Below are positions 25,446 to 34,952 of a stretch of 64,000 nt of DNA, one piece after another. Origin of the DNA: Marinobacterium sp. xm-d-530. Lineage in GTDB: Bacteria; Pseudomonadota; Gammaproteobacteria; Pseudomonadales; Balneatricaceae. The notes beneath the pieces are model-generated. The model made no database searches, was not told the DNA's origin, and worked only from the letters and a program-made list of their open reading frames with translations. Every line of letters starts with the position of its first letter. Positions within the stretch are counted from its first letter, which is position 1. The translations under genes and the position numbers were made by a program. The DNA lies in NCBI RefSeq assembly GCF_013283365.1, contig NZ_WBYM01000003.1, positions 62,001-126,000 on the forward strand. The letters run 5' to 3'.

Positions 25446-27011
25446 GTGTTACAAGCAGTTAAAGAGAATCTGGATCGCCTCGTTGCAAGCGGTCATCAAC
25501 ATCTGTTGCGTGAGCTAGGTCACGGCATCGAGAAAGAGGCACTTCGAATCGACAGTGCCGGTCATATTGCCAAGACAGACCACCCCGCCGCGCTGGGTTC
25601 TACGCTGACCCATGGACAGATCACGACCGACTACTCTGAAGCTCTGATGGAGTTCATTACCGGAGTCAGCACCGATGTGCGCGACTCACTCAAAGAGCTG
25701 ACCGAACTGCATCAATTCACCTACTCTTTACTAGGTCATGAATCGCTCTGGTGTGCCAGCATGCCCTGTGCGATCAAATCGGTAGATGACATACGCATTG
25801 CCGAATACGGCAGCTCCAACATTGGACAACTGAAGTACATCTATCGTGTGGGCCTTGAGCATCGTTACGGAAAGATGATGCAGACCATCGCAGGCATTCA
25901 CTACAACTTCTCGATTTCGGAAGCCTTCTGGCCAGCGTGGAAACAGGTGTGCGACTCGGAACTTAGCGACCAAGATTTCGCCTCCGATCGTTACTTTGCA
26001 CTGATTCGTAACTTCCGTCGTTACAGCTGGTTGCTGCTCTACCTGTTCGGTGCATCACCGGCTGTCAGCAAAGATTTCTTGCACTCTGTAGAGCACCACC
26101 TAGAGCCTCTCGACGATGATACCTATTACCTCCCCTACGCAACGTCACTGCGTATGAGTGATCTGGGCTATTCAAACAGAGCCCAAGAGGGGCTGAACGT
26201 CTGCTTCAACCATCTTGATACCTACTCAGACTCTCTTCAGGCTGCGATACACCAACCGCACCAACCCTTTGAAGCGATTGGTATTAAAGTCGATGGCCAG
26301 TATCGCCAGCTCAACTCCAATGTGTTGCAGATTGAGAATGAGTACTACAGTGACATTCGTCCGAAACGCGTTGCCTTCAGCGGTGAAAAACCTGTCCACG
26401 CACTGATGGAACGAGGGGTTCAGTACATCGAAGTACGTAACACCGATATCAACCCACTGCTGCCGATTGGTATCGATCTGCAGCAGAGCCTCTTTATGGA
26501 CGCCTTCCTGTTAACCTGTTTATTTGCAGGTGAGCAACTACTTACTAGCACTGAATGCGCTATGGTAGCTCACAACAAAGACAAGATTGTCTCTGAAGGG
26601 CGTCGCCCAGGTCTGATGCTTGAGACTCTTGAGGGCGAAGTGTCACGTGAGCAGTTTGCTCGCGACATCCTCGATCAGGTGACTCTGGTCGCTGAATTAC
26701 TCGATCAGATCCACGGCGGAAATGCCTATCAACAAGCGGTTCAAAAACAGTATGAACTGGTAGCTGATCCGCAGCTGACTCCTTCAGCTAAAATTATTAG
26801 CGAGCTGAAATCGAGCTCACTCACCTTCCAACAGTGGACGCTCAAAATGGGACAAGTGCACCGAGAGACTCTGTCACGCGAACCGCTTGACCCAGCCGTT
26901 AAACAGCGACTAACTGAAGAGGCTGAACAGTCACTGGCCAAACAGCGCGATGCTGAATCACAAGATGAAGCACCCTTTGATGAATTCCTTCAGCACTACC
27001 TAGCCTCCTAA
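25446..27011 (+). CDS. gshA: glutamate-cysteine ligase
   Basis: 521 residues of the gammaproteobacterial GshA class, close to the E. coli length (518). It makes gamma-glutamylcysteine from glutamate and cysteine with ATP, the rate-limiting step of glutathione synthesis. Family blocks visible are RGIEKEALR-like GHGIEKEALRID, DYSEALMEFITG, RYGKMMQTIAGIHYNFS and YIEVRNTDINPL. The start is GTG at 25446 with AAGGA about 11 nt upstream; no earlier ATG is in frame. It diverges from dctB. Confidence 0.95.
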   Translation: MLQAVKENLDRLVASGHQHLLRELGHGIEKEALRIDSAGHIAKTDHPAALGSTLTHGQITTDYSEALMEFITGVSTDVRDSLKELTELHQFTYSLLGHESLWCASMPCAIKSVDDIRIAEYGSSNIGQLKYIYRVGLEHRYGKMMQTIAGIHYNFSISEAFWPAWKQVCDSELSDQDFASDRYFALIRNFRRYSWLLLYLFGASPAVSKDFLHSVEHHLEPLDDDTYYLPYATSLRMSDLGYSNRAQEGLNVCFNHLDTYSDSLQAAIHQPHQPFEAIGIKVDGQYRQLNSNVLQIENEYYSDIRPKRVAFSGEKPVHALMERGVQYIEVRNTDINPLLPIGIDLQQSLFMDAFLLTCLFAGEQLLTSTECAMVAHNKDKIVSEGRRPGLMLETLEGEVSREQFARDILDQVTLVAELLDQIHGGNAYQQAVQKQYELVADPQLTPSAKIISELKSSSLTFQQWTLKMGQVHRETLSREPLDPAVKQRLTEEAEQSLAKQRDAESQDEAPFDEFLQHYLAS

Positions 27012-27083
27012 GTGGAACTTAGTTATCACTTGCCAGCACTCTATCGATCGGCATAGACTGAAATCTCAGTTGGAGGTTTTGTT

Positions 27084-27551
27084 ATGTTAGAGAACTGCAA
27101 AGATGCTCGTGAACGCTGGGGCGGTGTCAGCACCATTATTGACCATTGGCTGGATGAACGTGCCGCGTTAATTCGAATTCTAATGGAAATTCCCCATACT
27201 CAAGTGGGCGAAGAGTTGGATGCGCGACTGGGTGAATTTTGCCAACTCTTGGTAGACTACCTCTCATCAGGACACTTTGAAGTTTACCAACAGCTGGTAG
27301 CAGAGGGAGAAGCCTTCAGCGATTCACAACTAGCAGAGGCTCAAGCACTCCTTCCCAAGATTCAGATTTCAACCGATCTTGCGCTCGATTTTAACGACCG
27401 TTTCTCTGATCTGCCTGCAGCGACCGTTGAAGATATCCGCTACTTCAGCGAACAGGTCTCTAAACTGGGCGAAGCCTTGGCTGATCGATTTGAGTTAGAG
27501 GATCAGATGATCGCCATGCTGCATGAGACACATCGCGAAGCCGTTAGCTAA
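27084..27551 (+). CDS. rsd: anti-sigma-70 factor Rsd/AlgQ
   Basis: 155 residues, matching Rsd/AlgQ in length. The N-terminus MLENCKDARERWGGVSTIID holds the conserved RERWGGV segment, followed by all-helical sequence with the WLDERAALI motif. Rsd binds region 4 of sigma-70 and shifts RNA polymerase toward alternative sigma factors in stationary phase; the Pseudomonas ortholog AlgQ also affects alginate and siderophore genes. The ATG at 27084 has GGAGG 9 nt upstream. A terminator follows. Confidence 0.93.
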   Translation: MLENCKDARERWGGVSTIIDHWLDERAALIRILMEIPHTQVGEELDARLGEFCQLLVDYLSSGHFEVYQQLVAEGEAFSDSQLAEAQALLPKIQISTDLALDFNDRFSDLPAATVEDIRYFSEQVSKLGEALADRFELEDQMIAMLHETHREAVS

Positions 27552-27570
27552 ATTTGCGGGACACTGAAAC

Positions 27571-27602
27571 AAAAAAGGCTGCCCAAATGGCAGCCTCTTT
27601 TA
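27571..27602. terminator. bidirectional terminator between rsd and the FKBP gene
   Basis: AGGCTGCC (27576-27583) pairs with GGCAGCCT (27589-27596) around a 5-nt loop. A-rich sequence precedes it and T-rich sequence follows, so it can serve both convergent genes. Confidence 0.88.
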
Positions 27603-27614
27603 TATATGAGCAAT

Positions 27615-28307
27615 TTACTCAGCCGGATTGATCGCAAGCAGTTCAACTTCGAACACTAGCGTCGCGTTTGGTCCGATCATACCGCCAGCACCGCCAGGGC
27701 CGTAAGCCAGATCAGATGGGATCACTAGACGTCCTTTACCACCCTCTTTAATCATCTGCAGACCTTCAGTCCACCCTTTGATAACGCCAGACAGCGGGAA
27801 GGTCACTGGTTCGCCACGACCGTAAGAGCTATCGAACTCTTGGCCATTGATCAGCATACCTTTGTAGTGCACTTTGACGTTATCTTCTGCTGTTGGTGTA
27901 GGGCCTGCGCCCTCTTCCAAAATCTCTACCTGAAGACCCGTATCAGTAGTGACAACACCTTCACGCTTAGCATTCTCTGCCATGAAGTCTTGGCCATTTT
28001 TCAGGTTAGCATCCGCTAGTGCTTGCTCTTTCGCCTGTTCAGCTTCTAGCTTTTTCGCTTGGAATGCCATCATCACATCAGACAGCTCCTGCATGGTCAT
28101 CAACGGCTTGTTGCCTTCGAACATGTCCTTAACACCCTGACTCAGTAGATCGTAGTCAAGAGAGTCGAAATCAGCCATTAGACGCTCACCAAGTACCAAG
28201 CCCATGCCGTAACTCAACTTTTGATCATCGGTCGTAAGTTCAGTCGCCTGAGAAGGTGTCGCTAGCATTGCAGAAGATAGAGCAAGCGCTAATACCGCTT
28301 TTTTCAT
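27615..28307 (-). CDS. FKBP-type peptidyl-prolyl cis-trans isomerase, periplasmic (FkpA/Mip-like)
   Basis: 230 residues: a signal peptide (MKKAVLALALSSAMLATPSQA), an N-terminal dimerisation helix domain (about 22-115) with a long charged helix, and a C-terminal FKBP domain (about 120-228). Active-site residues are Y in VHYKGML, F/D in GQEFDSSY, the VIKGWTEGL block and LAYGPGG. It would catalyse proline isomerisation and chaperone folding in the periplasm. It resembles FkpA and Mip. It is a single-gene unit, convergent with rsd. Confidence 0.93.
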   Translation of the reverse strand: MKKAVLALALSSAMLATPSQATELTTDDQKLSYGMGLVLGERLMADFDSLDYDLLSQGVKDMFEGNKPLMTMQELSDVMMAFQAKKLEAEQAKEQALADANLKNGQDFMAENAKREGVVTTDTGLQVEILEEGAGPTPTAEDNVKVHYKGMLINGQEFDSSYGRGEPVTFPLSGVIKGWTEGLQMIKEGGKGRLVIPSDLAYGPGGAGGMIGPNATLVFEVELLAINPAE

Positions 28308-28400
28308 TGGAAAATCCTTATTCGTGTTATCAATGAGACCAGTGTCTCTGAATGAGATGAAAGAAACATTAAAACCTATACACCGCAGGATTAAAACCCA

Positions 28401-28868
28401 TTAGGTTTGCGGTTTCAGGCGTTGAAGAACGGCATCCTTATCCTGATCAATATCACTGACGCCGGCTGAGACTCTGTCCAAATTAGATTGCGCTGTTATC
28501 AGGTTCATCGCTTTAGGCTTGGGCGCAAGCCACTGATGAAGCATCGCTATCTCGACGCGCTCCATGTTCAGCTCCACCCCTTTTAAATGCTGATACAGGG
28601 CTTCAAGTTCGGGGTAGTCATTAAGCTGAGGTTTTAACGACATACGCTGCGACCGAATCGGCAAAATTTTTTGATGCCACGCCTCAATAGCGTCGGGAAC
28701 CGAATCAGGCCATTCGATCTGCTCAGAAGCCGACCAGAGCGCGGCCAACATTAAATTGACTCGCCCACCTTTCGACTGAATCGATAGCATCGGCTTAGCG
28801 ACTGACGGGTAGATCTCTAGGGCGAAAGACCACAAAGGGTTGTCGAGTTTTAATCCTGAAGGAACCAC
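28401..28868 (-). CDS. TIGR02444 (DUF2390) family protein
   Basis: 155 residues from a GTG at 28868 that has a GGAG 6 nt upstream. The N-terminal part NPLWSFALEIYPSVAKPMLSIQ and the GRVNLMLAALWSA segment match the TIGR02444 pattern (NPFWDFSLxLYxxPGVxxACLxLQ; VNLLLFxLWL). Function is unknown. The frame stays open to 29129, but that extension runs antisense through yheS and is not credible. It diverges from yheS; their start codons are 67 nt apart. Confidence 0.75.
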   Translation of the reverse strand: MVPSGLKLDNPLWSFALEIYPSVAKPMLSIQSKGGRVNLMLAALWSASEQIEWPDSVPDAIEAWHQKILPIRSQRMSLKPQLNDYPELEALYQHLKGVELNMERVEIAMLHQWLAPKPKAMNLITAQSNLDRVSAGVSDIDQDKDAVLQRLKPQT

Positions 28869-28935
28869 GATATCTCCAAATATAAGGAATCTAACAGAGA
28901 GGATTACGGCCCTTGCTGTGATAGACTTGCCGCCC

Positions 28936-30843
28936 ATGATACGACTTGAACAGCTCAGTTTACAACGTGGCGCCCAGCGCCTAATTGACCACGCCGACCT
29001 AAACATCCATTTTGGTTGGAAGGTCGCCCTTATTGGTGCCAATGGCGTCGGTAAATCGAGTCTATTTAAGCTGATTCTAGGTGAGCTATCACAGGACACC
29101 GGGGAGCTACACAAACCCGCTCCTGGCAAGATTGCGCATATGGCCCAAGAGGTCTCCAGCAGTGATCGTTGCGCGTTGGATTATGTACTCGATGGTGACA
29201 AGGAGCTGCGCCAGCTGCAGAGCAAACTGGCCATTGCCGAGCAGGAACATAGCCCAGAGTTAGGTGAGCTTTACGCACAGCTGGATGCCATTGATGGCTA
29301 CCGTGCCGAATCCCGCGCCCACACTCTACTCAATGGTTTAGGCTTTGCACCTAATGACGCTAGCAAACCCGTTCAGAGTTTTTCGGGTGGTTGGCGCATT
29401 CGTCTTAACCTTGCTCAGGCATTGATGTGCCGATCTGAACTGCTACTACTGGATGAACCGACCAACCACTTAGATTTGGATGCCACCATCTGGCTAGAGC
29501 AGTGGTTGAATCAATACCCAGGCACCCTGATTCTGATTTCGCACGACCGCGCCTTTGTCGATGCAACCGCTAACCAAGTCGTACACCTCTATCAGCAACA
29601 GCTCACCCTGTATAAAGGCAACTACTCCGCTTTTGAACGCATGCGCGCTGAACGACTCGCGCAACAACAAGCCGCTTACGACAAGCAGCAGGCACAAATA
29701 GCACACATCGAAAGCTTTGTGCGTCGATTTAAAGCCAAGGCGAGCAAAGCCAAACAGGCGCAGAGCCGCATTAAAGAGCTAGAGCGCATGGAGATGATCT
29801 CCGCGGCACACATCGATTCACCGTTTAGTTTTCGATTCGACTGTTCCGACAAACTCTCATCGCCCCTGCTGAATCTCTACAACACGGAACTGGGTTACAG
29901 CGAACAGAGTAAAATTCTTAACGGTGTATCACTTAGTCTTGTACCCGGTCAGCGAATTGGCCTACTGGGTAGAAACGGCGCTGGTAAATCGACCCTAGTC
30001 AAAAGCTTGGTCGGAGATCTACCTCTAATCAGTGGCGAGCGCTCCTGTGGTGAGCATCTAAAGATTGGCTACTTCGCACAGCATCAGCTCGAAGCACTGG
30101 ATATGAACGCCTCGGTTCTGTTGCATCTGCTGCGTATTGCTCCTAAGGCAACCGAAGCTCAACTGCGTTCGTTTGCCGGTTCTTTTGGTTTCAGTGGCGA
30201 TGATGCACTGGATCCGATTGGACGTTTCTCTGGCGGTGAAAAGGCTCGCCTTGCATTAGCATTGATCGCTTGGCACAAACCCAATCTGCTGCTGCTCGAT
30301 GAGCCCACCAACCACCTGGATCTGGAAGTTCGTCACGCACTGACTCTAGCCCTTCAGGACTTTGAAGGCTCGATTATCTTGGTGTCCCACGATCGCCATC
30401 TACTGGCGAACACCGTCGATCAGTTTCTTCTGGTCGCCGAGGGCAAAGTGACCGAGTTTGACGGTGACCTCGATGATTACCACAAATGGCTAGCGACCCA
30501 ACGGCAAGAGGACTCTTCACCGGTCATCGCATCGGAAGGCCGCTCACAAAGCGCCGCCGATCGGAAAGAGCAGAAACGCATCGAGGCTGAAAAACGCTCT
30601 AAATTACGCCCTTTGCGAAAAGCGCTTGAGAAGCTTGATGCGAAAATGGAGAAGCTCAATCAATCGTTGGAAGCCCTAGAGTCACAGCTTGCCGACACGG
30701 ATCTGTATACGGATCAACGCAAAGATGAGTTAAAGGCCCTACTAAGCCAGCAGGCCGAAGCTAAAAGCGAATTAGAGGGTGTTGAGCTGGAGTGGTTTGA
30801 AACTCAAGAGCAGCTCGAAGAGCTTGAACAAGAGCACGCCTAG
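28936..30843 (+). CDS. yheS: ABC-F family ATPase YheS
   Basis: 635 residues from the ATG at 28936, matching E. coli YheS (637). It has two ABC domains: Walker A GANGVGKSS and GRNGAGKST, signatures FSGGWRIRLN and FSGGEKARLAL, and Walker B LLLDEPTNHLDLD twice. The interdomain linker is basic and the C-terminal coiled coil (about 545-630) is rich in Glu/Lys/Leu. ABC-F proteins have no membrane domain and act on ribosomes, relieving stalled translation or antagonising drugs. Starts further upstream (28840) only extend antisense over the neighbouring gene. Its stop abuts the spoT stop. Confidence 0.94.
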   Translation: MIRLEQLSLQRGAQRLIDHADLNIHFGWKVALIGANGVGKSSLFKLILGELSQDTGELHKPAPGKIAHMAQEVSSSDRCALDYVLDGDKELRQLQSKLAIAEQEHSPELGELYAQLDAIDGYRAESRAHTLLNGLGFAPNDASKPVQSFSGGWRIRLNLAQALMCRSELLLLDEPTNHLDLDATIWLEQWLNQYPGTLILISHDRAFVDATANQVVHLYQQQLTLYKGNYSAFERMRAERLAQQQAAYDKQQAQIAHIESFVRRFKAKASKAKQAQSRIKELERMEMISAAHIDSPFSFRFDCSDKLSSPLLNLYNTELGYSEQSKILNGVSLSLVPGQRIGLLGRNGAGKSTLVKSLVGDLPLISGERSCGEHLKIGYFAQHQLEALDMNASVLLHLLRIAPKATEAQLRSFAGSFGFSGDDALDPIGRFSGGEKARLALALIAWHKPNLLLLDEPTNHLDLEVRHALTLALQDFEGSIILVSHDRHLLANTVDQFLLVAEGKVTEFDGDLDDYHKWLATQRQEDSSPVIASEGRSQSAADRKEQKRIEAEKRSKLRPLRKALEKLDAKMEKLNQSLEALESQLADTDLYTDQRKDELKALLSQQAEAKSELEGVELEWFETQEQLEELEQEHA

Positions 30844-30844
30844 G

Positions 30845-32971
30845 CTAAATTCGACTCACTCGGGTCACTTGCTTAATAGCACGCAGCTTTTTCATAACCC
30901 GCGCCAGATGAACACGGTTGGTCACTGTCAGTTCAATGGTAACGGCATTCATCTGACCATCTTTCTCGCCTGACAGTAGCTGATTGACGTTCCCGCCTAC
31001 TGAAGAGACCGCCATCGCCAGCTGTGCGATGATGCCTCGTTGTGATTCAACCTGAACTTCTAAAACGGTGGTGTACTCATCCTCACCTGTTTCGCCCCAC
31101 TCGATGTAGATGTTGCGATTGGTGGTCTCGTCACGCTTACCGTTGAGGTTGCGACAGTCAGAGCGGTGCACCACCAAGCCACGTCCTGCCGAGATATTAC
31201 CGACAATATTGTCGCCAGGAATGGGGTAACAACAGCGAGCAAAGTGCATGACCATGCCTTCTGCACCCCGAATCGAGATCGGTTTACCGTCTGTACCAAT
31301 AAGTGATTCTGGTTCGTCAGATTCACCATCCGTCGGTTGTAGACGCTGAGCGATGACGTAAGCCATTCGATTACCCAATCCGATATCTTCTAACAGATCA
31401 TCGAGAGTCTCGAAGTTCAAATCTTGTAACAGCTTGTCCAGCTTATTCTGATCAAGCTGTTGATCACTGATCTCATATTGAGCCAAGTACTGGTTCAACA
31501 GGCGACGACCTAACTCGATCGACTCATGCTGTTTTTGGTTCTTCAAGAAGTGGCGAATCGCTGTCCTTGCTTTACCGGTCACAACAAAGTTGAGCCAAGC
31601 CATATTGGGTTGGGCACGTGGGGTTGTGATGATCTCAACGGTCTGACCGGTTTTCAGCGGCTCTGACAGCGGCGATAGATGTCGATCAACACGACAGGAG
31701 ATACAGGAGTTACCCACGTCGGTATGAACCGCATAAGCAAAGTCGACCGGGGTTGCCCCTTTCGGTAGCTCAAGAATGCGTCCCTTCGGAGTGAAGACAT
31801 AGACCTCATCTGGGAACAGCTCTTTCTTAACGCTGTCGATGAACTCCATCGAGTCACCGGCAGCCTGCTGCATTTCAAGCAGGCCTTGTAGCCATTTGCG
31901 CGCACGGTTGTAAGAGCCTTCGGCACTGCTGCCATCGCCACTCTGTTTGTAGTGGCTGTGTTCGGCAATACCCTGCGCAGCGACGGCATCCATCTCATGG
32001 GTTCTGATCTGTACCTCAATAGTAATATCGCGTGCACCAAACAGATCGGTATGCAGCGATTGGTAGCCATTTGCTTTTGGGATAGCAATGTAATCTTTGA
32101 AGCGCCCCGGTACGGGTTTAAACAGGTTATGTACTGCGCCTAAAATTCGGTAACAGTTATCAACAGATGTCGTAACAATACGAAAAGCGAACACATCCAT
32201 GATGCTGGCAAAACTGCGATTTTCGCTCTTCATTTTGCGATAGATTGAGTAGAGGTGTTTCTCACGGCCGGTCACTTCACCGACTAACTCCTCCTGTTTC
32301 AAGCGGCGATTAATGGCCTCCTGAATCTCAGAGATAATATCTTTACGCTGCCCCCGCGCTTGCACCACCGCACGGCGAATGTACTTAGCACGCATCGGGT
32401 GGAAAGATTTAAACGCTAAATCCTCTAGCTCTACCTGAACATCACGCATACCCAAACGGGCTGCAATCGGTGCGTAGATATCCAGAGTCTCTTTAGCGAT
32501 ACGACGCTGTTTATCTGGGCGCATAGCACCCAACGTACGCATATTGTGAAGACGATCCGCTAGCTTAACGATGATGACGCGAATATCTTCTGCCATCGCT
32601 AAGACCATCTTCTGGAAGTTTTCTGCCTGCGCTTCCGCTTTGCTCTCGAACTCAAGATGCGTCAGTTTAGATACACCATCAACAACTCGTGCAACGGTTT
32701 CACCAAACTGGCCAGAGATACCGTCAAAATCGATCTCAGTATCTTCGATGACATCGTGCAACATGGCTGCTATTAGACAGTCGCGATCCATGTGCATCTC
32801 AGCAAGAACACTGGCAACGGCTAGGGGATGGGTAACGTAGGGCTCACCACTTTTACGACGCTGACCATCATGGGCCTGTTCCGCGTAAAAATAAGCACGC
32901 CTTACCTTTCGGATCTCATCGGAGTCCAAATATTCGGTAAGGCGTTCAGATAGAGCGTCTATAGTGGGCAT
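30845..32971 (-). CDS. spoT: bifunctional (p)ppGpp synthetase/hydrolase SpoT
   Basis: 708 residues, standard for SpoT. The HD hydrolase domain (about 40-150) keeps H and D of LHDVIEDT. The synthetase domain (about 235-350) has RFKDYIAIPKANGYQSLHT, followed by a TGS domain (DEVYVFTPKGRILELPKGATPVDFAYAVHT, shown only in part in meaning) and a C-terminal ACT domain (about 630-706). It balances the alarmone under carbon, fatty-acid and iron limitation. It is last in gmk-rpoZ-spoT, convergent with yheS with one base between stops. Confidence 0.96.
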   Translation of the reverse strand: MPTIDALSERLTEYLDSDEIRKVRRAYFYAEQAHDGQRRKSGEPYVTHPLAVASVLAEMHMDRDCLIAAMLHDVIEDTEIDFDGISGQFGETVARVVDGVSKLTHLEFESKAEAQAENFQKMVLAMAEDIRVIIVKLADRLHNMRTLGAMRPDKQRRIAKETLDIYAPIAARLGMRDVQVELEDLAFKSFHPMRAKYIRRAVVQARGQRKDIISEIQEAINRRLKQEELVGEVTGREKHLYSIYRKMKSENRSFASIMDVFAFRIVTTSVDNCYRILGAVHNLFKPVPGRFKDYIAIPKANGYQSLHTDLFGARDITIEVQIRTHEMDAVAAQGIAEHSHYKQSGDGSSAEGSYNRARKWLQGLLEMQQAAGDSMEFIDSVKKELFPDEVYVFTPKGRILELPKGATPVDFAYAVHTDVGNSCISCRVDRHLSPLSEPLKTGQTVEIITTPRAQPNMAWLNFVVTGKARTAIRHFLKNQKQHESIELGRRLLNQYLAQYEISDQQLDQNKLDKLLQDLNFETLDDLLEDIGLGNRMAYVIAQRLQPTDGESDEPESLIGTDGKPISIRGAEGMVMHFARCCYPIPGDNIVGNISAGRGLVVHRSDCRNLNGKRDETTNRNIYIEWGETGEDEYTTVLEVQVESQRGIIAQLAMAVSSVGGNVNQLLSGEKDGQMNAVTIELTVTNRVHLARVMKKLRAIKQVTRVSRI

Positions 32972-33034
32972 CAGTTATCGCTTAACAAACAATATGATAA
33001 GGATGATGCCCCACTTTGAAGAGAGTTGGAAGAG

Positions 33035-33247
33035 TTAGTCTAGAACTGGCTCGTCAAGGACAGCGCGAGTTGTGTGACCTTCGGCGATTTCACGAAGAGC
33101 AACAACCGTTGGTTTGTCATTTTCCCATTCAACTTTAGGATCTTGACCACCAGTAGCGATCTGACGCGCACGTTTAGACGCAACCATTACAAGTTCAAAA
33201 CGGTTATCAAGATTGTCTAGGCAATCTTCTACAGTAACACGTGCCAT
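33035..33247 (-). CDS. rpoZ: RNA polymerase omega subunit
   Basis: 70 residues; [22 protein letters not shown] is shown in part and is the family hallmark, with RARQIATGG following. The omega subunit assists RNA polymerase assembly and forms part of ppGpp site 1. It sits between gmk and spoT as in E. coli. At 70 residues it is shorter than the E. coli protein (91), mainly at the variable C-terminus. Confidence 0.96.
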   Translation of the reverse strand: MARVTVEDCLDNLDNRFELVMVASKRARQIATGGQDPKVEWENDKPTVVALREIAEGHTTRAVLDEPVLD

Positions 33248-33312
33248 GAGTAACCTCTTTAAAGAGTAGTAACAAATTCGAACCGGCGATTGTACAGAGT
33301 TTAGGCAGCTCT

Positions 33313-33984
<672 letters not shown>

Positions 33985-33995
33985 TTAGGGATAGA

Positions 33996-34919
33996 TCAGT
34001 AACGCAGCTTACCGTTTTTACGGAATTCACTCGGCGTCATGCCGCGCACTTCCATAAACCTACGGTTAAAGTTGGCGACGTTGTTAAAGCCAACGCTGTA
34101 ACAGATAGTAGAGATATACTGATCCGTATCGAGCAGTAGCTGACTGGCCTTGTTGATACGCATGCGCGTGACAAAGTCAGTAAAGGTATTGCCTGTAGCT
34201 TTACGGAAATAGCGAGAGAATCGGCTCTCACTCATACCAAACTTTTCAGCGACTTCCGCCATGTTGAAGTTGGTTGAGTAGTGCTCTGAGACATAGCCAA
34301 CAATTTCACTGATCTCATCGAGATGGTGTTGATCATCTCGACTCTGCAACTGTACAGACGAGAGCAGTCGGTAGTTTTCATGCTTAGCCAAAACAGCCAT
34401 TAACTCAATGAAATTGGCCAGACGATCCATACCTGAGCTGACTTTTATGCGATCCATCATCGCCTCAACTTGAGCGCTGATACCGTAGAATTCGACACCG
34501 TTAGCCGCACGATCCAAGAAATTCATTAAAGAACGCATTTCGGGAATCAATTCAGCACTGCGCACAAGAGGCTCGCGACGGAACTGCAATACCTTGTCAC
34601 GCACTTCAACATGATCTTGGCCGTTAGGGTATTCCGTGGAGATCCAGTTATGAGGCAGGTGAGGCCCGGTCAGGACAAGCTGACCCGGCTGGAAGTGACC
34701 AATGTAATCACCGACAAAAACTTTGCCCTTGGTTTCGGTGATCAAATGAAGTTCATACTCTTCATGAAAGTGCCAACGAATCAACTGGTGAGGTGCACCA
34801 TGCTCCAAAAAGCGAATAAAGCCCTCATCAATCTGCTCCTCATAACCGAGGTCAGGATGACGGTGAAAATCACTCTCTTTTTCTGGCGGTCTAATGACCT
34901 TCAAATCATTTGTTTGCAT
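33996..34919 (-). CDS. AraC-family activator, probable regulator of the pentitol locus
   Basis: 307 residues from the ATG at 34919 (GAGG 5 nt upstream); a GTG at 34925 is too close to that site. The N-terminal cupin-like sensor has HFHEEYELHLITETKGKVFVGDYIG in broken form, with two histidines and a glutamate. The C-terminal double helix-turn-helix (about 205-305) contains FGMSESRFSRYFRKATG and the family signature region ICYSVGFNNVANFNRRF. It resembles mannitol/sorbitol/arabitol regulators of pseudomonads (MtlR type). It is last on the arm with the transporter and dehydrogenase, 28 nt after the dehydrogenase, so it likely senses the polyol or its ketose and autoregulates. Confidence 0.85.
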   Translation of the reverse strand: MQTNDLKVIRPPEKESDFHRHPDLGYEEQIDEGFIRFLEHGAPHQLIRWHFHEEYELHLITETKGKVFVGDYIGHFQPGQLVLTGPHLPHNWISTEYPNGQDHVEVRDKVLQFRREPLVRSAELIPEMRSLMNFLDRAANGVEFYGISAQVEAMMDRIKVSSGMDRLANFIELMAVLAKHENYRLLSSVQLQSRDDQHHLDEISEIVGYVSEHYSTNFNMAEVAEKFGMSESRFSRYFRKATGNTFTDFVTRMRINKASQLLLDTDQYISTICYSVGFNNVANFNRRFMEVRGMTPSEFRKNGKLRY

Positions 34920-34952
34920 ATGCACCTCGATGCTGACTCAGTCAGCTTATTA

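Noticed and set aside
28869-29129. Longer N-terminus for the TIGR02444 protein
   Set aside because: The extension is antisense to yheS, has no family similarity, and a GTG with a good ribosome site lies at 28868.
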